A DNA stretch of 59,185 nt from Elusimicrobiota bacterium (GCA_016194705.1 JACQAZ010000026.1:1-59185), one strand, 5' to 3'. Counted from the stretch's first letter, positions 17,909-27,098 are shown. Numbers and translations are program-made. Notes: generated from the letters alone by a model not told the origin.

Positions 17909-20428
17909 GTGAATCGCATGCCCCGCGCGGCCGTGGCGCTCTCTCTGCTTTCGGGAGCCGCGGGGCTGGCCTCCGAGGTCCTCTGGGCCAAGCAGTTGGC
18001 CGTCCTCATCGGCGGCACCGCCTTGGCGCAGACCATCGTGCTGGCGGCATTTTTGGGCGGCCTCTCGGCGGGAAGCGCTTTCTTCGGACGACGCGCCGAC
18101 GGCTCGCGCGCGCCCTGGCGCTTCTACGCGGCGCTCGAGTTCGGGATCGCCGCTTTAGCGGCGCTCGCTCCGCTGTTCCTGCGCGCCGCCGACCGCGCTG
18201 ACGCGCGCTGGCTTGCGTCGCTCGCCGCCGCCGCTCCCGCCTTCCTCATGGGAGGGACCTTGCCCGCTCTGTGCCGCGCGGCGGGCGGGGAGGCCGCGCG
18301 CTCGGTCAGCCTCCTGTACGGCGCCAACTCGGCCGGCGCCGTCATCGGCAGTCTGCTGACGGCCTTTATCCTGATCCCGGCCTTCGGCCTCGACGGAGCG
18401 TTCTACGCGGCGGCGCTGGTCAACGCGGCCGTCGGCCTCGGAGCCCTCGCCCAAGCGGGCCCCCCGAGCCGCCCGGCCTCCCCGGTGGCGCGCGGCGAGA
18501 ATCGAGGACTCCTCCCCGTCGCCCCCGGACTGATCTACGGCGCGGTCTTCCTCTCGGGCTTGGTCGCGCTGACTTACGAGGTGGCCTGGACGCGCCTATT
18601 GGCTCTCGTGATGGGCGGCACCGCGTACTCGTTTTGCGAGATGCTTGCCGGCTTCATCGCGGGGATCGCCCTTGGCAGCCTTCTGGTCCGCGCGACGTTG
18701 CTGCGCCGCGTCCGTCCCGAGATTCTCCTGGGCCTCGCCATTTTGGGCGCGGGCGGCTCGGTCCTGCTGACGCTTCCGGTCTGCGGCCGGCTCACCTATT
18801 ACTTCATGGGGCTGCGGTCGATCTTCTCACATGGCGCGGCGTCCTTCTACGCCTTCGAGCTGGCGAAGTTCTGCTTTTGCCTTGACTTGATGCTGGTTCC
18901 CGCGGCGTGCCTCGGCGCGGCCCTGCCCTTGGCCGTGGGGCTCCTCGAGCCCGACGACGCGAAGCTCGGCAGCGGCGTGGGAGCGGTCTTCGCCGCGAAC
19001 ACGGCGGGCAATGTCCTGGGGGCCTTCGCCGGGTACTGGTGCCTGCCATGGCTCGGCCTCCAGGGCCTCGTCGGCTCGGGGGCCGCTGTGCAGCTGGCCG
19101 TGGGCGCGGCGCTGCTCTGGCGCGCGCTTCATTGGCCCCTGCGCCGGAAGCTCGGGGCCGCGTCGGCGGCCTTGGTCATCGCCGCCGGTTACGGTCTTTG
19201 GATGCCTAGCTGGGACCTACGCATCCTTTCCCTGGGCTTGTACCGCAACGGCCGCCTCCAGCCGCCGCCGAGCTTCGCCGAGTTCCTCGCGCGCTCTTCG
19301 AAGACCGCGCGGAGCTTCTACCGCGACGACCGCGAGGCCACGGTCTCGGTGCTGGGCTTCCCGGACGTGGGGGCGACCCTCAAGGTCAACGGCAAGACCG
19401 ACGCCTCGACAGGAGAGGACATGCGCACGCAGATTCTGCTGGGCGAGCTGCCGCTCCTGCTCAAGCCTCAGTCCCGCCGCGCGCTGCTCGTCGGGTGGGG
19501 CAGCGGCATCACGGCCGGCTCGCTCTTGCGCCATCCCCTCGAGCGTCTCGACGCCGTCGAGCTCATACCGTCTGTGGTCGACGCGTCCCGTTTCTTCCGC
19601 GCCGAGAACGAAAACGCCCTCGACGACCGCAGGACCTTCCTGACTCTCGAGGACGCCAAGATCTTCCTGCGGCGCGAGGGTCCCGGCTACGACGTCATCA
19701 TCAACGAGCCTTCGAACCCATGGATGGCCGGCGTCGGCGGACTCTTCAGCCTCGAATACTACCGCCGGGCGCGCGCGCGCCTGGCGCCGGGCGGGCTCAT
19801 GGTCCAATGGTTCCAGGTCTACGAGATGGACGACGAGCTCTTCGCCGCCGCGCTGAGGACCTACCTGGCCGTCTTCCCGCACGTGAGCCTCTGGAACATC
19901 GTCGACGCCGACGTGCTGCTCGTCGGCTCGATGGAGCCTTTGCGGCCCGACTACAAAGCGATGGAGCGGGCCTTCCTCGCGCCCGAGGTCCGGGGGGACC
20001 TCAGGCGCTGCGGGATCACCGCCCTGAGCACTTTGCTAAGCCTGCAGTCCGCCTCAGAGGCGACCGTCCGCGCGATGGCCGGTTCCGGGCCTCTCAACGA
20101 GGACCGCCGCCCGCTGCTCGAATACGGCGCTCCTCGCGCGTTTTTCGAGGACTCCCGCGCCGGCGTCGTCGACGAAGCCGACGACCGGGCCGACCCCGCC
20201 TCAGCGAGATCCTTGCTGCTGGCGGCTTACCTCGGGGAGCGGGGCAGGCCGCTGGAGAAGCGGGAATTCATGGAGCGCATGGTGTTCCCGCGCGGAGGCT
20301 TCGAGAAGAAGTTCCTTAAGGAATTGGCCCAGGAGTGGCACAGCCGCTACCCGCGAGCGGCCGCCGTCCGGGCTAATGGATCACGCGGACGTCGCGGAAA
20401 TGATGGAAGACTCCCGACGTCGCGATGA
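17909..20428 (+). CDS. membrane-fused spermidine synthase-like protein
   Basis: This 839-residue protein combines an N-terminal ~430-residue polytopic membrane region with a C-terminal spermidine-synthase-type Rossmann domain. The latter shows LKVNGKTDASTGEDMRTQ, ALLVGWGSGITAGSLL as the nucleotide loop, AVELIPSVVDASRFF, YDVIINEPSNPWMAGVGGLFS and GLMVQWFQVYEMDD. Such fusions are widespread and their substrate is uncertain; polyamine synthesis has rarely been shown. The acidic residue binding the amino group in true spermidine synthases is replaced in the NEPSNPW region. Start GTG 17909 or ATG 17918. The last 56 nt overlap the convergent tyrosinase-like gene. Confidence 0.85.
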   Translation: MNRMPRAAVALSLLSGAAGLASEVLWAKQLAVLIGGTALAQTIVLAAFLGGLSAGSAFFGRRADGSRAPWRFYAALEFGIAALAALAPLFLRAADRADARWLASLAAAAPAFLMGGTLPALCRAAGGEAARSVSLLYGANSAGAVIGSLLTAFILIPAFGLDGAFYAAALVNAAVGLGALAQAGPPSRPASPVARGENRGLLPVAPGLIYGAVFLSGLVALTYEVAWTRLLALVMGGTAYSFCEMLAGFIAGIALGSLLVRATLLRRVRPEILLGLAILGAGGSVLLTLPVCGRLTYYFMGLRSIFSHGAASFYAFELAKFCFCLDLMLVPAACLGAALPLAVGLLEPDDAKLGSGVGAVFAANTAGNVLGAFAGYWCLPWLGLQGLVGSGAAVQLAVGAALLWRALHWPLRRKLGAASAALVIAAGYGLWMPSWDLRILSLGLYRNGRLQPPPSFAEFLARSSKTARSFYRDDREATVSVLGFPDVGATLKVNGKTDASTGEDMRTQILLGELPLLLKPQSRRALLVGWGSGITAGSLLRHPLERLDAVELIPSVVDASRFFRAENENALDDRRTFLTLEDAKIFLRREGPGYDVIINEPSNPWMAGVGGLFSLEYYRRARARLAPGGLMVQWFQVYEMDDELFAAALRTYLAVFPHVSLWNIVDADVLLVGSMEPLRPDYKAMERAFLAPEVRGDLRRCGITALSTLLSLQSASEATVRAMAGSGPLNEDRRPLLEYGAPRAFFEDSRAGVVDEADDRADPASARSLLLAAYLGERGRPLEKREFMERMVFPRGGFEKKFLKELAQEWHSRYPRAAAVRANGSRGRRGNDGRLPTSR

Positions 20429-21437
20429 CGCCGAGGAGCTGCTTGTCCGGGGGCATCCCCGCCCGGGGCGGTCCTTTCTGGTGGTCGCCGTGGTCCTGGT
20501 GGCCGACCCAGGTGCCTTTCCAGGCGATCTCGCCGGTGATCCCGTGGGCTTTCTTCCAGTCCTCGATGCGGTCGTCGACCCAGCCGTGGATCTTCCAGAA
20601 AACGGGGTTGACCTGGCTGGAGTAAGTGTCGCCTAGGTAGTCGTAAGCGGGGTCGTCCCATTTGGCGTCGATGCTGTTCGGATCCGCCGAGTCGACGTCG
20701 GGGCGGATGGCTCCGGGATTGGAGCAGAAGCGCATGTGCAGGGAGTTGTGGATCGTGTGCTCGATGCGCGCGCCGAGCTCTCCGAGGCTCATCGTCTTGA
20801 GCTTCTTGGGATCGGTATAGTCCCTCTCCCAAGGGACCATCGTGTTCTTGAAGAAATCGTCCGATTTGACCTTCTTGAGGTAGCCGTTGAAGTCGGCGTC
20901 GCCCGTGTCCCAGGCCGGGGGGACCGGGTAGTCGGCGTCAGTCGGCGCCGGGATCTGGGACCAGCTCGTGACCTTCGCGTAGCTCAGGTGCTGGGCCGTG
21001 GCGACCTCGGCGAGCTTGGCGTTGACCATGGCGATCATGTGGTGGTGCATATAGAGGAAGTCCTCGCCCGAGTCGTTGTCGATGATGGGATCTCCGTTGG
21101 CCCTCAGCGAGGGGCGCGGGGGCTCCCAGCCCATGTCCTTGATCGCCTTCTGGGTCTTCGCGTCGAAAGCGAGCCAGCCGTCGCGCACGGCGTGCCAGAG
21201 GTAGTGGTGCATGCGCACGTCTCGGCCGGCCATGTAGGCGATGACCTCTTTGGGCAAGGCGGGAGAGGGGGCCTTCGGCTTCGGCCTGGCCGCCTGGCGC
21301 GCGAACACCGGCGCGGGGATGGAGAGCAGATTGTCCTGCAGCGCCCGGCCGCCCGCGGCGACGGCTTCCGGGCCGGCCTGCGCCGCCGCAAGCGCCGGAG
21401 CCAGGAGGATGACGGCGGACCACAGAGAGCTTCGCAC
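20373..21437 (-). CDS. secreted tyrosinase-like di-copper protein
   Basis: This 354-residue protein has a signal peptide (LWSAVILLAPALAAAQA). Histidines are arranged as in type-3 copper proteins: HHYLWH (77-82) and MHHHMIAM (131-133) as CuA candidates, then IEHTIHNSLHMRF (H230, H234) and NPVFWKIHGWVDDRIEDW (H284) as a strong CuB match. The F-W-x-x-H-x-x-x-D core is characteristic of the tyrosinase/hemocyanin fold. The overall match is distant, so whether it oxidises phenols or only binds copper is unknown. The start is GTG 21437, with a TATCCT hexamer 6 nt upstream. Its 3' end overlaps the spermidine-synthase-like gene by 56 nt. Confidence 0.72.
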   Translation of the reverse strand: MRSSLWSAVILLAPALAAAQAGPEAVAAGGRALQDNLLSIPAPVFARQAARPKPKAPSPALPKEVIAYMAGRDVRMHHYLWHAVRDGWLAFDAKTQKAIKDMGWEPPRPSLRANGDPIIDNDSGEDFLYMHHHMIAMVNAKLAEVATAQHLSYAKVTSWSQIPAPTDADYPVPPAWDTGDADFNGYLKKVKSDDFFKNTMVPWERDYTDPKKLKTMSLGELGARIEHTIHNSLHMRFCSNPGAIRPDVDSADPNSIDAKWDDPAYDYLGDTYSSQVNPVFWKIHGWVDDRIEDWKKAHGITGEIAWKGTWVGHQDHGDHQKGPPRAGMPPDKQLLGVIATSGVFHHFRDVRVIH

Positions 21438-21542
21438 GAGGATAGGATATACGACTTGGCGCCCGTCGTCATGGGCCGTGGGACCCAGACGAAAAAAGGA
21501 AAAGGGCCCAGTGCGGACCTACGGCCTAGTGCCCGAGTCCCG

Positions 21543-22376
21543 TCATAAGGGCAGTTCGATCAGGGGGACGCCGAGCCGTTTGGCCAACTCGGCGAGAAAT
21601 TCACGGCTTGGATTTACCGCCGCGCGGGGATCGCCGGGAGGGCGCGGCGAGAAAAACACCGCCGAGATCTCGATTCGCGAATCCTCGAGGGTCCCTGCGA
21701 TCTGGACCTCGTTCCAACGGCTCTTTTGGGCCGCGGAAGCCGCGAGCAGAGCGGCGGGGGTGTGCAGCCCTTGCCCTTGGTCGCGGGGGTCGGGGTTGAT
21801 GCGGGCGCGCACCTTGGGGTCCAAGAGTCCGTAGGCCATGTAGTCCCGCGGATTGGAGCGCAGGATGTTGCGGGCCGGAACTTTGAGGATGTAGCCGGAT
21901 TTCATCGTCAGGAAGGTGCCGGTAACTCCCTCGCTGACGAGAGAGGCCGATATCGCAGGGCGATCGGCCAGCCTGCGGGCGGCGGCGACGCTGTCCTCGA
22001 CGGGCATCTTCCAGCGCAAGGTCTTGACCAGGTGCATGAAGCGGTCCGACGCGGGCGACCTGGGATCCGAAAATCGGGACGAGTCCCATTCCTTTCGGAT
22101 CGATTCGATCTCGGCGGGCGCGTCGGACCAGTCCAGGGCGCCTCGCGCTCCGGCGGAGACCGGATCAGCGGCTTCCCCGCTGGACGCGGCGGCGTCGGAC
22201 AAGCCGGTCGGCATGGCCGGGATCGGGACCGAGGCCTGCGGCGGCGTGATCGCGCCCGGTCCCGAAGAGGCGACGGGCATGAGTCCGATCCGGACCGGTA
22301 TCGGCGCCGTCAAATGCGCGACCGCCCGGGCCGGACTCGCCGAGAGAAGGAGGAGGGCGCACGACTTGATGCTCAT
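21543..22376 (-). CDS. hypothetical secreted protein
   Basis: This 277-residue protein starts MSIKSCALLLLSASPARA, a signal peptide with a possible lipobox-like Cys that is too early for a standard lipoprotein. A low-complexity Pro/Ala/Ser linker of about 60 residues precedes a globular domain (FMHLVKTLRWKMPVEDSVAAARR, MKSGYILKVPARNIL, NEVQIAGTLEDSRIEISAVFF). I recognise no family. It lies 34 nt downstream of the phospholipase D-family gene on the same strand and may be cotranscribed with it. It has no visible promoter of its own. Confidence 0.6.
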   Translation of the reverse strand: MSIKSCALLLLSASPARAVAHLTAPIPVRIGLMPVASSGPGAITPPQASVPIPAMPTGLSDAAASSGEAADPVSAGARGALDWSDAPAEIESIRKEWDSSRFSDPRSPASDRFMHLVKTLRWKMPVEDSVAAARRLADRPAISASLVSEGVTGTFLTMKSGYILKVPARNILRSNPRDYMAYGLLDPKVRARINPDPRDQGQGLHTPAALLAASAAQKSRWNEVQIAGTLEDSRIEISAVFFSPRPPGDPRAAVNPSREFLAELAKRLGVPLIELPL

Positions 22377-22410
22377 CCAAGTCAGTCCAGCAGGCCGTGG
22401 GCCCACACCG

Positions 22411-24699
22411 TCAACGCGGCGGCTCGGCGCAGAGCCAGCCGTTTTTCTCGGGCTCGTAGACCCAGCTCTTGATGTCGTCGCGCAGGAGCGTGAACTTGGC
22501 CTCGAAGCCGTGCTCGGCCATCGTCTCCTGGACCGAGGCCCAAAGCAGGTCCTTGTCGATGATGGGGTTGCCGCACTGAGAGGCCCGGATCTTGAGGGCC
22601 GCGGCCAGGGCCGCGGAGCGCTCGTCCTGCAGCCCGGCGTCGAGGTAGACCGTCCTGCCCGCCTCGCGTTCCTTCAAAGTCTCCTGAAAGGCCTTGACCA
22701 GGTATTCCTTGTCCCAGCGGCTCGCGTAGGCCGCGTCGAAATGGGATTCCACGCATTTTAGGCCGTAAGCCTTGCACCGCCGAAGCGCGTCGGCCTGGTA
22801 TTCGCCGAGATTGACGATGGTGTCGACGCTCAGGCCCTCACCGGGGGCTTGGCCCGACGGCCTTCGGCTGTAGAGGACCGCGCCCGCCGGCTTCGAGGGC
22901 GTCGCGGCGGCCGCGGCGGGAGGCGCCTCTTCCCCGTCGCCCGGCTTGATGTCGGCCACGCTCATGCGCGGCAGGTCGAACGACTGGACGGAGAACTCCT
23001 CGGTCTTGGGAACGGCGGCGACATCGCGTACGGCCTTGGGGTCGATGCCCTTGAGCTCGCGCGCCGGGAAATTCTTTCCCCACGGGAACACGCGGCTGAC
23101 CGGCGCCAACCCTCTCTCCAGCATGTCCTGGTCCTCGGCCGCGCGCCTTCGGAAGTAGTTGAACGCCGCCTCGTTGTCCTGGGTCAAGGCGCGCGCCTTC
23201 TCGAGCGGAATCTGGAGGTGCTCGGCCCAGAGCTCGGCGGTCCAATCGCGGATCTTGGCGGGATCCTGGATCGCGACGTTGGCCTCGGCGTGGAAGAGCA
23301 TGCTCGTAAAAGCGATGTTGGCCGAGCCTCCCGTCCAGGCCGCCCAAGCCTTGTCGAGAACGGCCAAGGTCTTGGAATGGATGTAGGTCTCGCTGTTGAT
23401 GTTCTTGGCTTCGTCGCGCGGGTCCGGGCGCGTGTTGCCGAGCGAGAGGACCACCACGTTGTGATGGCCCGCCGTCTCGTTGCCCTTGGTCTCGCCCTTG
23501 GCCACCCACTCGAAGAAGCGCTCGAGGTAGCCTTGCGGGGTGCCCTCGTCGGGCTTGTCGGTCAGCAAGGCCACGATCTTGGCCCCGCGCTCGGCCGCGT
23601 CGTGCATCGCGTCGATGATGACGTGGTCGAAGAAGTACTGGTTCTCGATGTAGATCAGGCTCCCTTCGGCCGCGGCATTGAGCGCGTTGAGGTACATCTC
23701 CTTGATGCCCGTGTCTCCATGCTTGCTCGACTTGTACTTGCGCGGGGCGATGGTGCGCAGGACCTGGGCGACGACGCCGCCCTCGACCTGCGGGATCTCC
23801 TCCGCGGTCACGGGGGCCTTGGCGTCGGCGGCGCGGTCCTCGTGCTTGTTGCTGGCCCCGTTGTAGCGCTCGACGAAATTGGAGATCACGTCGCCGGCGG
23901 AAGGCCCCACGATCTTATAGAAGATGTCGTGCAGGGGCGGCGTCTTCTCGAGTCCTTTGACGAGGTCATTGCCTTTCGGAACGCGCCGGGCGTCCAGCGA
24001 GTCGTGCGCGGGAGTGTCCCAATAGGCTTGGACCGGGTTGATGCCGCCGACGAAAGACACGACGCCGCCGTTGCCGTCGTCCATGACGTAGGTCTTCTGA
24101 TGGTTGCAGCCGATGGCTGAAGGAAACCACAAAGGGATGGGCCGCCAGGTGTTGTGGACCCCGTGGTACCAGCCGAAATAGCCGGGGGCGTCGTCCCAGC
24201 GGGCCTCGATGGAATCGGGGCCCTCGTTGACGCCTGGGATGGTTTTGGGGGGCGCTGGTTTCGGGACTCCCGCGGATCCATCGGCGACGTCGTTGGGGGC
24301 CGGGGGAGCCGGGGGGGCCGGGGGCGCCGGGTCGGGGATCGTGTCCGGGGTTTTCAGCGCGGGCTGCCAGATGACGAGTTTCACTTCGACTCCGTCCTTG
24401 CGTCGGTCTCTCAGGATTCCGAACATGGTCTCGCCGCTCTCGGGCACGAGGCCGAAGTCCTGGTCGCCGTAGGAGAAAGTCGCGTAGATGAATTTCTTGG
24501 CGTTGTGCATCGCCTTCGAGATCTCGGCGTACGCCGCCTGGCCGTCGACGAGCATCTTCACGTCGTTGCCGGGGCGCGGAGGATAGGCGCCCCTCTTGGC
24601 CCAGACCGAAGGCGCGGGCTTCGCGGGCGGCGGCTCGAGCTCGGCCGCGGCGGCTGGCAAGACGGCGAACAGGAGACCGGCGGCGATGAATGCGCTCAT
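22411..24699 (-). CDS. secreted phospholipase D-family protein
   Basis: This 762-residue protein has a signal peptide (MSAFIAAGLLFAVLPAAAA). It contains two HKD motifs: HQKTYVMDD (H200, K202) and HSKTLAVLD (H441, K443), the second followed by GSANI. Both catalytic histidines and lysines are present, so it is predicted active as a phosphodiesterase or transphosphatidylase of the PLD superfamily. A Pro-rich insert (PAPPAPPAPPAP) lies in the first domain. An extra C-terminal domain of about 150 residues, rich in Cys near the end, has no recognised match. The start at 24699 is supported by TACACT 6 nt upstream; no Shine-Dalgarno is present. Confidence 0.85.
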   Translation of the reverse strand: MSAFIAAGLLFAVLPAAAAELEPPPAKPAPSVWAKRGAYPPRPGNDVKMLVDGQAAYAEISKAMHNAKKFIYATFSYGDQDFGLVPESGETMFGILRDRRKDGVEVKLVIWQPALKTPDTIPDPAPPAPPAPPAPNDVADGSAGVPKPAPPKTIPGVNEGPDSIEARWDDAPGYFGWYHGVHNTWRPIPLWFPSAIGCNHQKTYVMDDGNGGVVSFVGGINPVQAYWDTPAHDSLDARRVPKGNDLVKGLEKTPPLHDIFYKIVGPSAGDVISNFVERYNGASNKHEDRAADAKAPVTAEEIPQVEGGVVAQVLRTIAPRKYKSSKHGDTGIKEMYLNALNAAAEGSLIYIENQYFFDHVIIDAMHDAAERGAKIVALLTDKPDEGTPQGYLERFFEWVAKGETKGNETAGHHNVVVLSLGNTRPDPRDEAKNINSETYIHSKTLAVLDKAWAAWTGGSANIAFTSMLFHAEANVAIQDPAKIRDWTAELWAEHLQIPLEKARALTQDNEAAFNYFRRRAAEDQDMLERGLAPVSRVFPWGKNFPARELKGIDPKAVRDVAAVPKTEEFSVQSFDLPRMSVADIKPGDGEEAPPAAAAATPSKPAGAVLYSRRPSGQAPGEGLSVDTIVNLGEYQADALRRCKAYGLKCVESHFDAAYASRWDKEYLVKAFQETLKEREAGRTVYLDAGLQDERSAALAAALKIRASQCGNPIIDKDLLWASVQETMAEHGFEAKFTLLRDDIKSWVYEPEKNGWLCAEPPR

Positions 24700-24705
24700 G
24701 CAGGA

Positions 24706-24711
24706 AGTGTA
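24706..24711 (-). promoter_or_regulatory. TACACT -10 element, 6 nt before ATG
   Basis: On the reverse strand TACACT ends exactly 6 nt before the phospholipase D-family ATG, another leaderless-type arrangement. A 16-bp palindrome, GCGCCGCATGCGGCGC at 24789-24804, lies upstream, between this and the divergent promoter. Confidence 0.5.
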
Positions 24712-24844
24712 GCCCCAAGGCCGGCGGCGCGCCTGGGGCCGATGGGGTAGGCCTCTCGGTCTTTTGGCCCAATACATTGGACCCAGAAGCGCCGCATGCG
24801 GCGCATGAACTGTGGACGGTCTGGTTGATGCGGGACGATTATCG

Positions 24845-24873
24845 TTGACCCGACGGCCCTATCATCGTAGAAT
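24845..24873 (+). promoter_or_regulatory. housekeeping-type promoter for the cupredoxin-like gene
   Basis: TTGACC at 24845-24850 and TAGAAT at 24868-24873 are separated by 17 nt. Here the leader is about 45 nt and the gene has a GGGGGGA Shine-Dalgarno, unlike the leaderless-type genes nearby. Confidence 0.6.
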
Positions 24874-24925
24874 CAACGTGTCGGGAGCGCCGGCTTCCGG
24901 CAAACCATCGTCAGGGGGGAAGCAG

Positions 24926-25405
24926 ATGAGGACAATGTCCATCGCCGCATTGGCCGCAATCGGCCTAATGACCGCCGCCGTTTCGTTCGCAGAGACCGCG
25001 CCGTCGCTCGAGCAGGCCGTCTCGGGCCTCTCGCAGAGCGTCAAGCCGCAAGCCGCCGCCCTCAAGGCCAACGCCGCCAAAGCCGCCGCCGCGGCGGCCG
25101 TCGAGCAGGGACGGACCTATCGGTTGGACTTCGAGCGCGGCCGCTGGCGCCTGAGGCCCGACACCAACCCGCCGGGCTCGGGGTTGCGGATCGACGCCAA
25201 GGTCGGTGAGCGCGTCCGCCTCGAGCTCTACAACAACAGCTGGGGCCGCCATGAGGACGCCCAGTTCATCGTCCGCAGCCTCGGGATCGAGGTCTGGCTT
25301 CGCAGCCGCGGCGAGAGAGCCACGGTCGCGTTCGTTCAAACGAAGGAAGGCATCCACCTCATCAACGACGACTCGCGCGTCGGGATGATCATCGTCCGGA
25401 AGTAA
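24926..25405 (+). CDS. secreted cupredoxin-like protein, copper site apparently incomplete
   Basis: This 159-residue protein has a clear signal peptide (SIAALAAIGLMTAAVSFAE) and an Ala-rich helical spacer (LKANAAKAAAAAAVEQG). A beta-sandwich domain of about 80 residues follows. The segment KVGERVRLELYNNSWGRHEDAQF and the ending INDDSRVGMIIVRK follow the cupredoxin pattern: N-loop, His, then G-M near the C-terminus. The Cys expected before the final strand is missing; the equivalent position reads EGIHLINDDS. Copper binding is therefore doubtful or non-blue. It lies close to the tyrosinase-like gene, but a shared copper role is only a suggestion. Confidence 0.6.
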   Translation: MRTMSIAALAAIGLMTAAVSFAETAPSLEQAVSGLSQSVKPQAAALKANAAKAAAAAAVEQGRTYRLDFERGRWRLRPDTNPPGSGLRIDAKVGERVRLELYNNSWGRHEDAQFIVRSLGIEVWLRSRGERATVAFVQTKEGIHLINDDSRVGMIIVRK

Positions 25406-25424
25406 TCAGCGCCCGTTCGATCGC

Positions 25425-25453
25425 GCGGCCGGGGGCCTCACGGCTCCGGCCGC
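25425..25453. terminator. hairpin between convergent genes
   Basis: GCGGCCGG at 25425-25432 pairs with CCGGCCGC at 25446-25453. It sits between two convergent stops and lacks a T run, so it is at best a weak bidirectional terminator. Confidence 0.4.
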
Positions 25454-25457
25454 GTCA

Positions 25458-27086
25458 TTAGTGGGGCGGAGGGAAGGGCCGGTCGGGGACCGGCACGACC
25501 TGCTTGATCTTGCCGCCGGTGCGCGTCAGATAATCCATGACGCCGCCGACGGCGTCGCGCCCCCACTTGCGCGACGAGGGAATCTGGGGCATGCGGACCC
25601 AAACGACGGCCTCGATGTCCTCGTGCATCATCTTTTCGAGGGGAGAGAGCTCGCGGCCGATCGGCTCGGCCCCGAAGGCCCCCTGCATCGACAGGAGATC
25701 TCCGCCGGCGCTGACGAAGGCCGCGCGCGGGAAGCTGCGGATGGGCTCTTCGCGCAGGGAGGCGTAGATCTCGTCTCCGGCCTTCTTGTTGCCGGAAAGC
25801 TTCGCGGCGAGAAAGGCGATCGACTTCGCGATCGGCTTGGGCGTCTTGCCGTTCTCGGGATACTTCCAGCCCAGGCCGCGGACGGGGTCGGTGATGAGCG
25901 CAGTGCAGTTGAGGTTCGTGTGGTTGTACTTGAAATCCTGCGCGTAGTACTGCGCGTAGCGGGTCTTGAACATCTCTTGGACCTGCTCAGGCACGCGCCC
26001 GTCTTTCATGATCATGACCAGCACGTAGCTCGGGCGGTACCAGCTTTGGCCGCTGTTGAGGTCGGTCATGTACTTGTCCATCGGGACCATGGAGGCCACG
26101 ATGCCCTTCTCGCTTTCCTGGTTCATGTCGTAGAAATTGTCGAACATCCAGTCCGCCATGCTCCCGTTGGGGCCCATGCGTCCGGTGAACATTGAGAAGT
26201 GGCCGGCTAAAGCCTCGTCGTCGTCGCCCTGAGCGCCGTTGAGCATGACGCCCATGACGGGCTTCCCTTCCCAGCTCTTATCACCGCCCTCGCGCTTCCA
26301 GAGCAGCAAGGACTGGAACGGCTTCTTGGCCCCGCCCTTGTCGGCGCCGATCATATTGTCGATGTCGTCCTTGCTCTTGGCGTCCCCTTCCTTTAAGCTG
26401 GAGGCCTCGATGCGGTAGTCTTCGGGCCAGATAGTGCGCGCCACGAAGGTCTTCACTCCGTTGACCATGGCATACTCGCCGCGCATGCGCAGAGTGTGTT
26501 GCTTGAAGTAGGCGAGGCTCGAGGCGTCGTAGTACGAGCGATTGAGGGGGATCTTGTCGACGAGCGCGAAGGGCATGAACGTGCCGTCCTGGAGCATGAT
26601 CTCCTTGCCGTCCTCGGAGAGGGTGACGCCTTCGATGAGCTCGTGGGCGCCGATCCAGATCAGGGCCGGAGTTCCCGCCTTCGGCGTCGCGATGACCTCA
26701 TCGAGGAAGTACCACTTGCCCTGTTCGGGCGCGCGGCAGCCCGAGCAGCGGCCCGTGCCGATCACGAAGTCTTTTTCCTTATATAGGCCCAGATAGCCGT
26801 CGCTGATGCCGTGCGCTTGGCTTGGCTGTACGTCGGCTGGGGTCGGCGCCGCGGCCGGGGTCTCTTGTTTCGAGGACCCGGCGGGAGCCAACGGCGCAGG
26901 CGGCTTCGCGGGAGCGCCCCTGACAGCCTGAGCGGGCGCCGGGACGGCATGCCCGCCGTCGTAGACCGCTCCGCCGACGGTGAAAGCCTCGAGGAGGTTG
27001 CCGATGGCTTGATCCGAAAGGGGAGCCGCCGAGACGGGCAACGCGAGAGCGCAGGCCAGCAGGGAACATAAAATGTTTTTTGGCAT
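25458..27086 (-). CDS. large secreted protein of unknown function
   Basis: This 542-residue protein has a signal peptide (ILCSLLACALALPVSAAP). A Pro/Ala-rich linker runs to about residue 90 and is followed by a large globular part. A CSGCRAPEQGKWYF segment has paired Cys. Further on, GHFSMFTGRMG and a later NLNCTALI give a His-then-Cys order reminiscent of permuted papain-like (NlpC/P60-type) enzymes, but the match is weak and I do not assign the family. A perfect TATAAT lies 6 nt before the ATG. It stands alone as a transcription unit. Confidence 0.6.
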   Translation of the reverse strand: MPKNILCSLLACALALPVSAAPLSDQAIGNLLEAFTVGGAVYDGGHAVPAPAQAVRGAPAKPPAPLAPAGSSKQETPAAAPTPADVQPSQAHGISDGYLGLYKEKDFVIGTGRCSGCRAPEQGKWYFLDEVIATPKAGTPALIWIGAHELIEGVTLSEDGKEIMLQDGTFMPFALVDKIPLNRSYYDASSLAYFKQHTLRMRGEYAMVNGVKTFVARTIWPEDYRIEASSLKEGDAKSKDDIDNMIGADKGGAKKPFQSLLLWKREGGDKSWEGKPVMGVMLNGAQGDDDEALAGHFSMFTGRMGPNGSMADWMFDNFYDMNQESEKGIVASMVPMDKYMTDLNSGQSWYRPSYVLVMIMKDGRVPEQVQEMFKTRYAQYYAQDFKYNHTNLNCTALITDPVRGLGWKYPENGKTPKPIAKSIAFLAAKLSGNKKAGDEIYASLREEPIRSFPRAAFVSAGGDLLSMQGAFGAEPIGRELSPLEKMMHEDIEAVVWVRMPQIPSSRKWGRDAVGGVMDYLTRTGGKIKQVVPVPDRPFPPPH

Positions 27087-27092
27087 CCATAT

Positions 27093-27098
27093 ATTATA
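27093..27098 (-). promoter_or_regulatory. TATAAT -10 element, 6 nt before ATG
   Basis: Perfect TATAAT on the reverse strand, ending 6 nt before ATG 27086. No Shine-Dalgarno fits between, so the mRNA is predicted leaderless. Confidence 0.6.

Noticed and set aside
22849..24120. 423-residue forward frame opposite the phospholipase D-family gene
   Set aside because: The reverse strand carries both HKD motifs and a signal peptide; the forward frame has no domain and no ribosome site.
24789..24804. 16-bp palindrome GCGCCGCATGCGGCGC between divergent genes as a regulator site
   Set aside because: Single copy, GC-rich and not placed over either promoter; recorded only as context.
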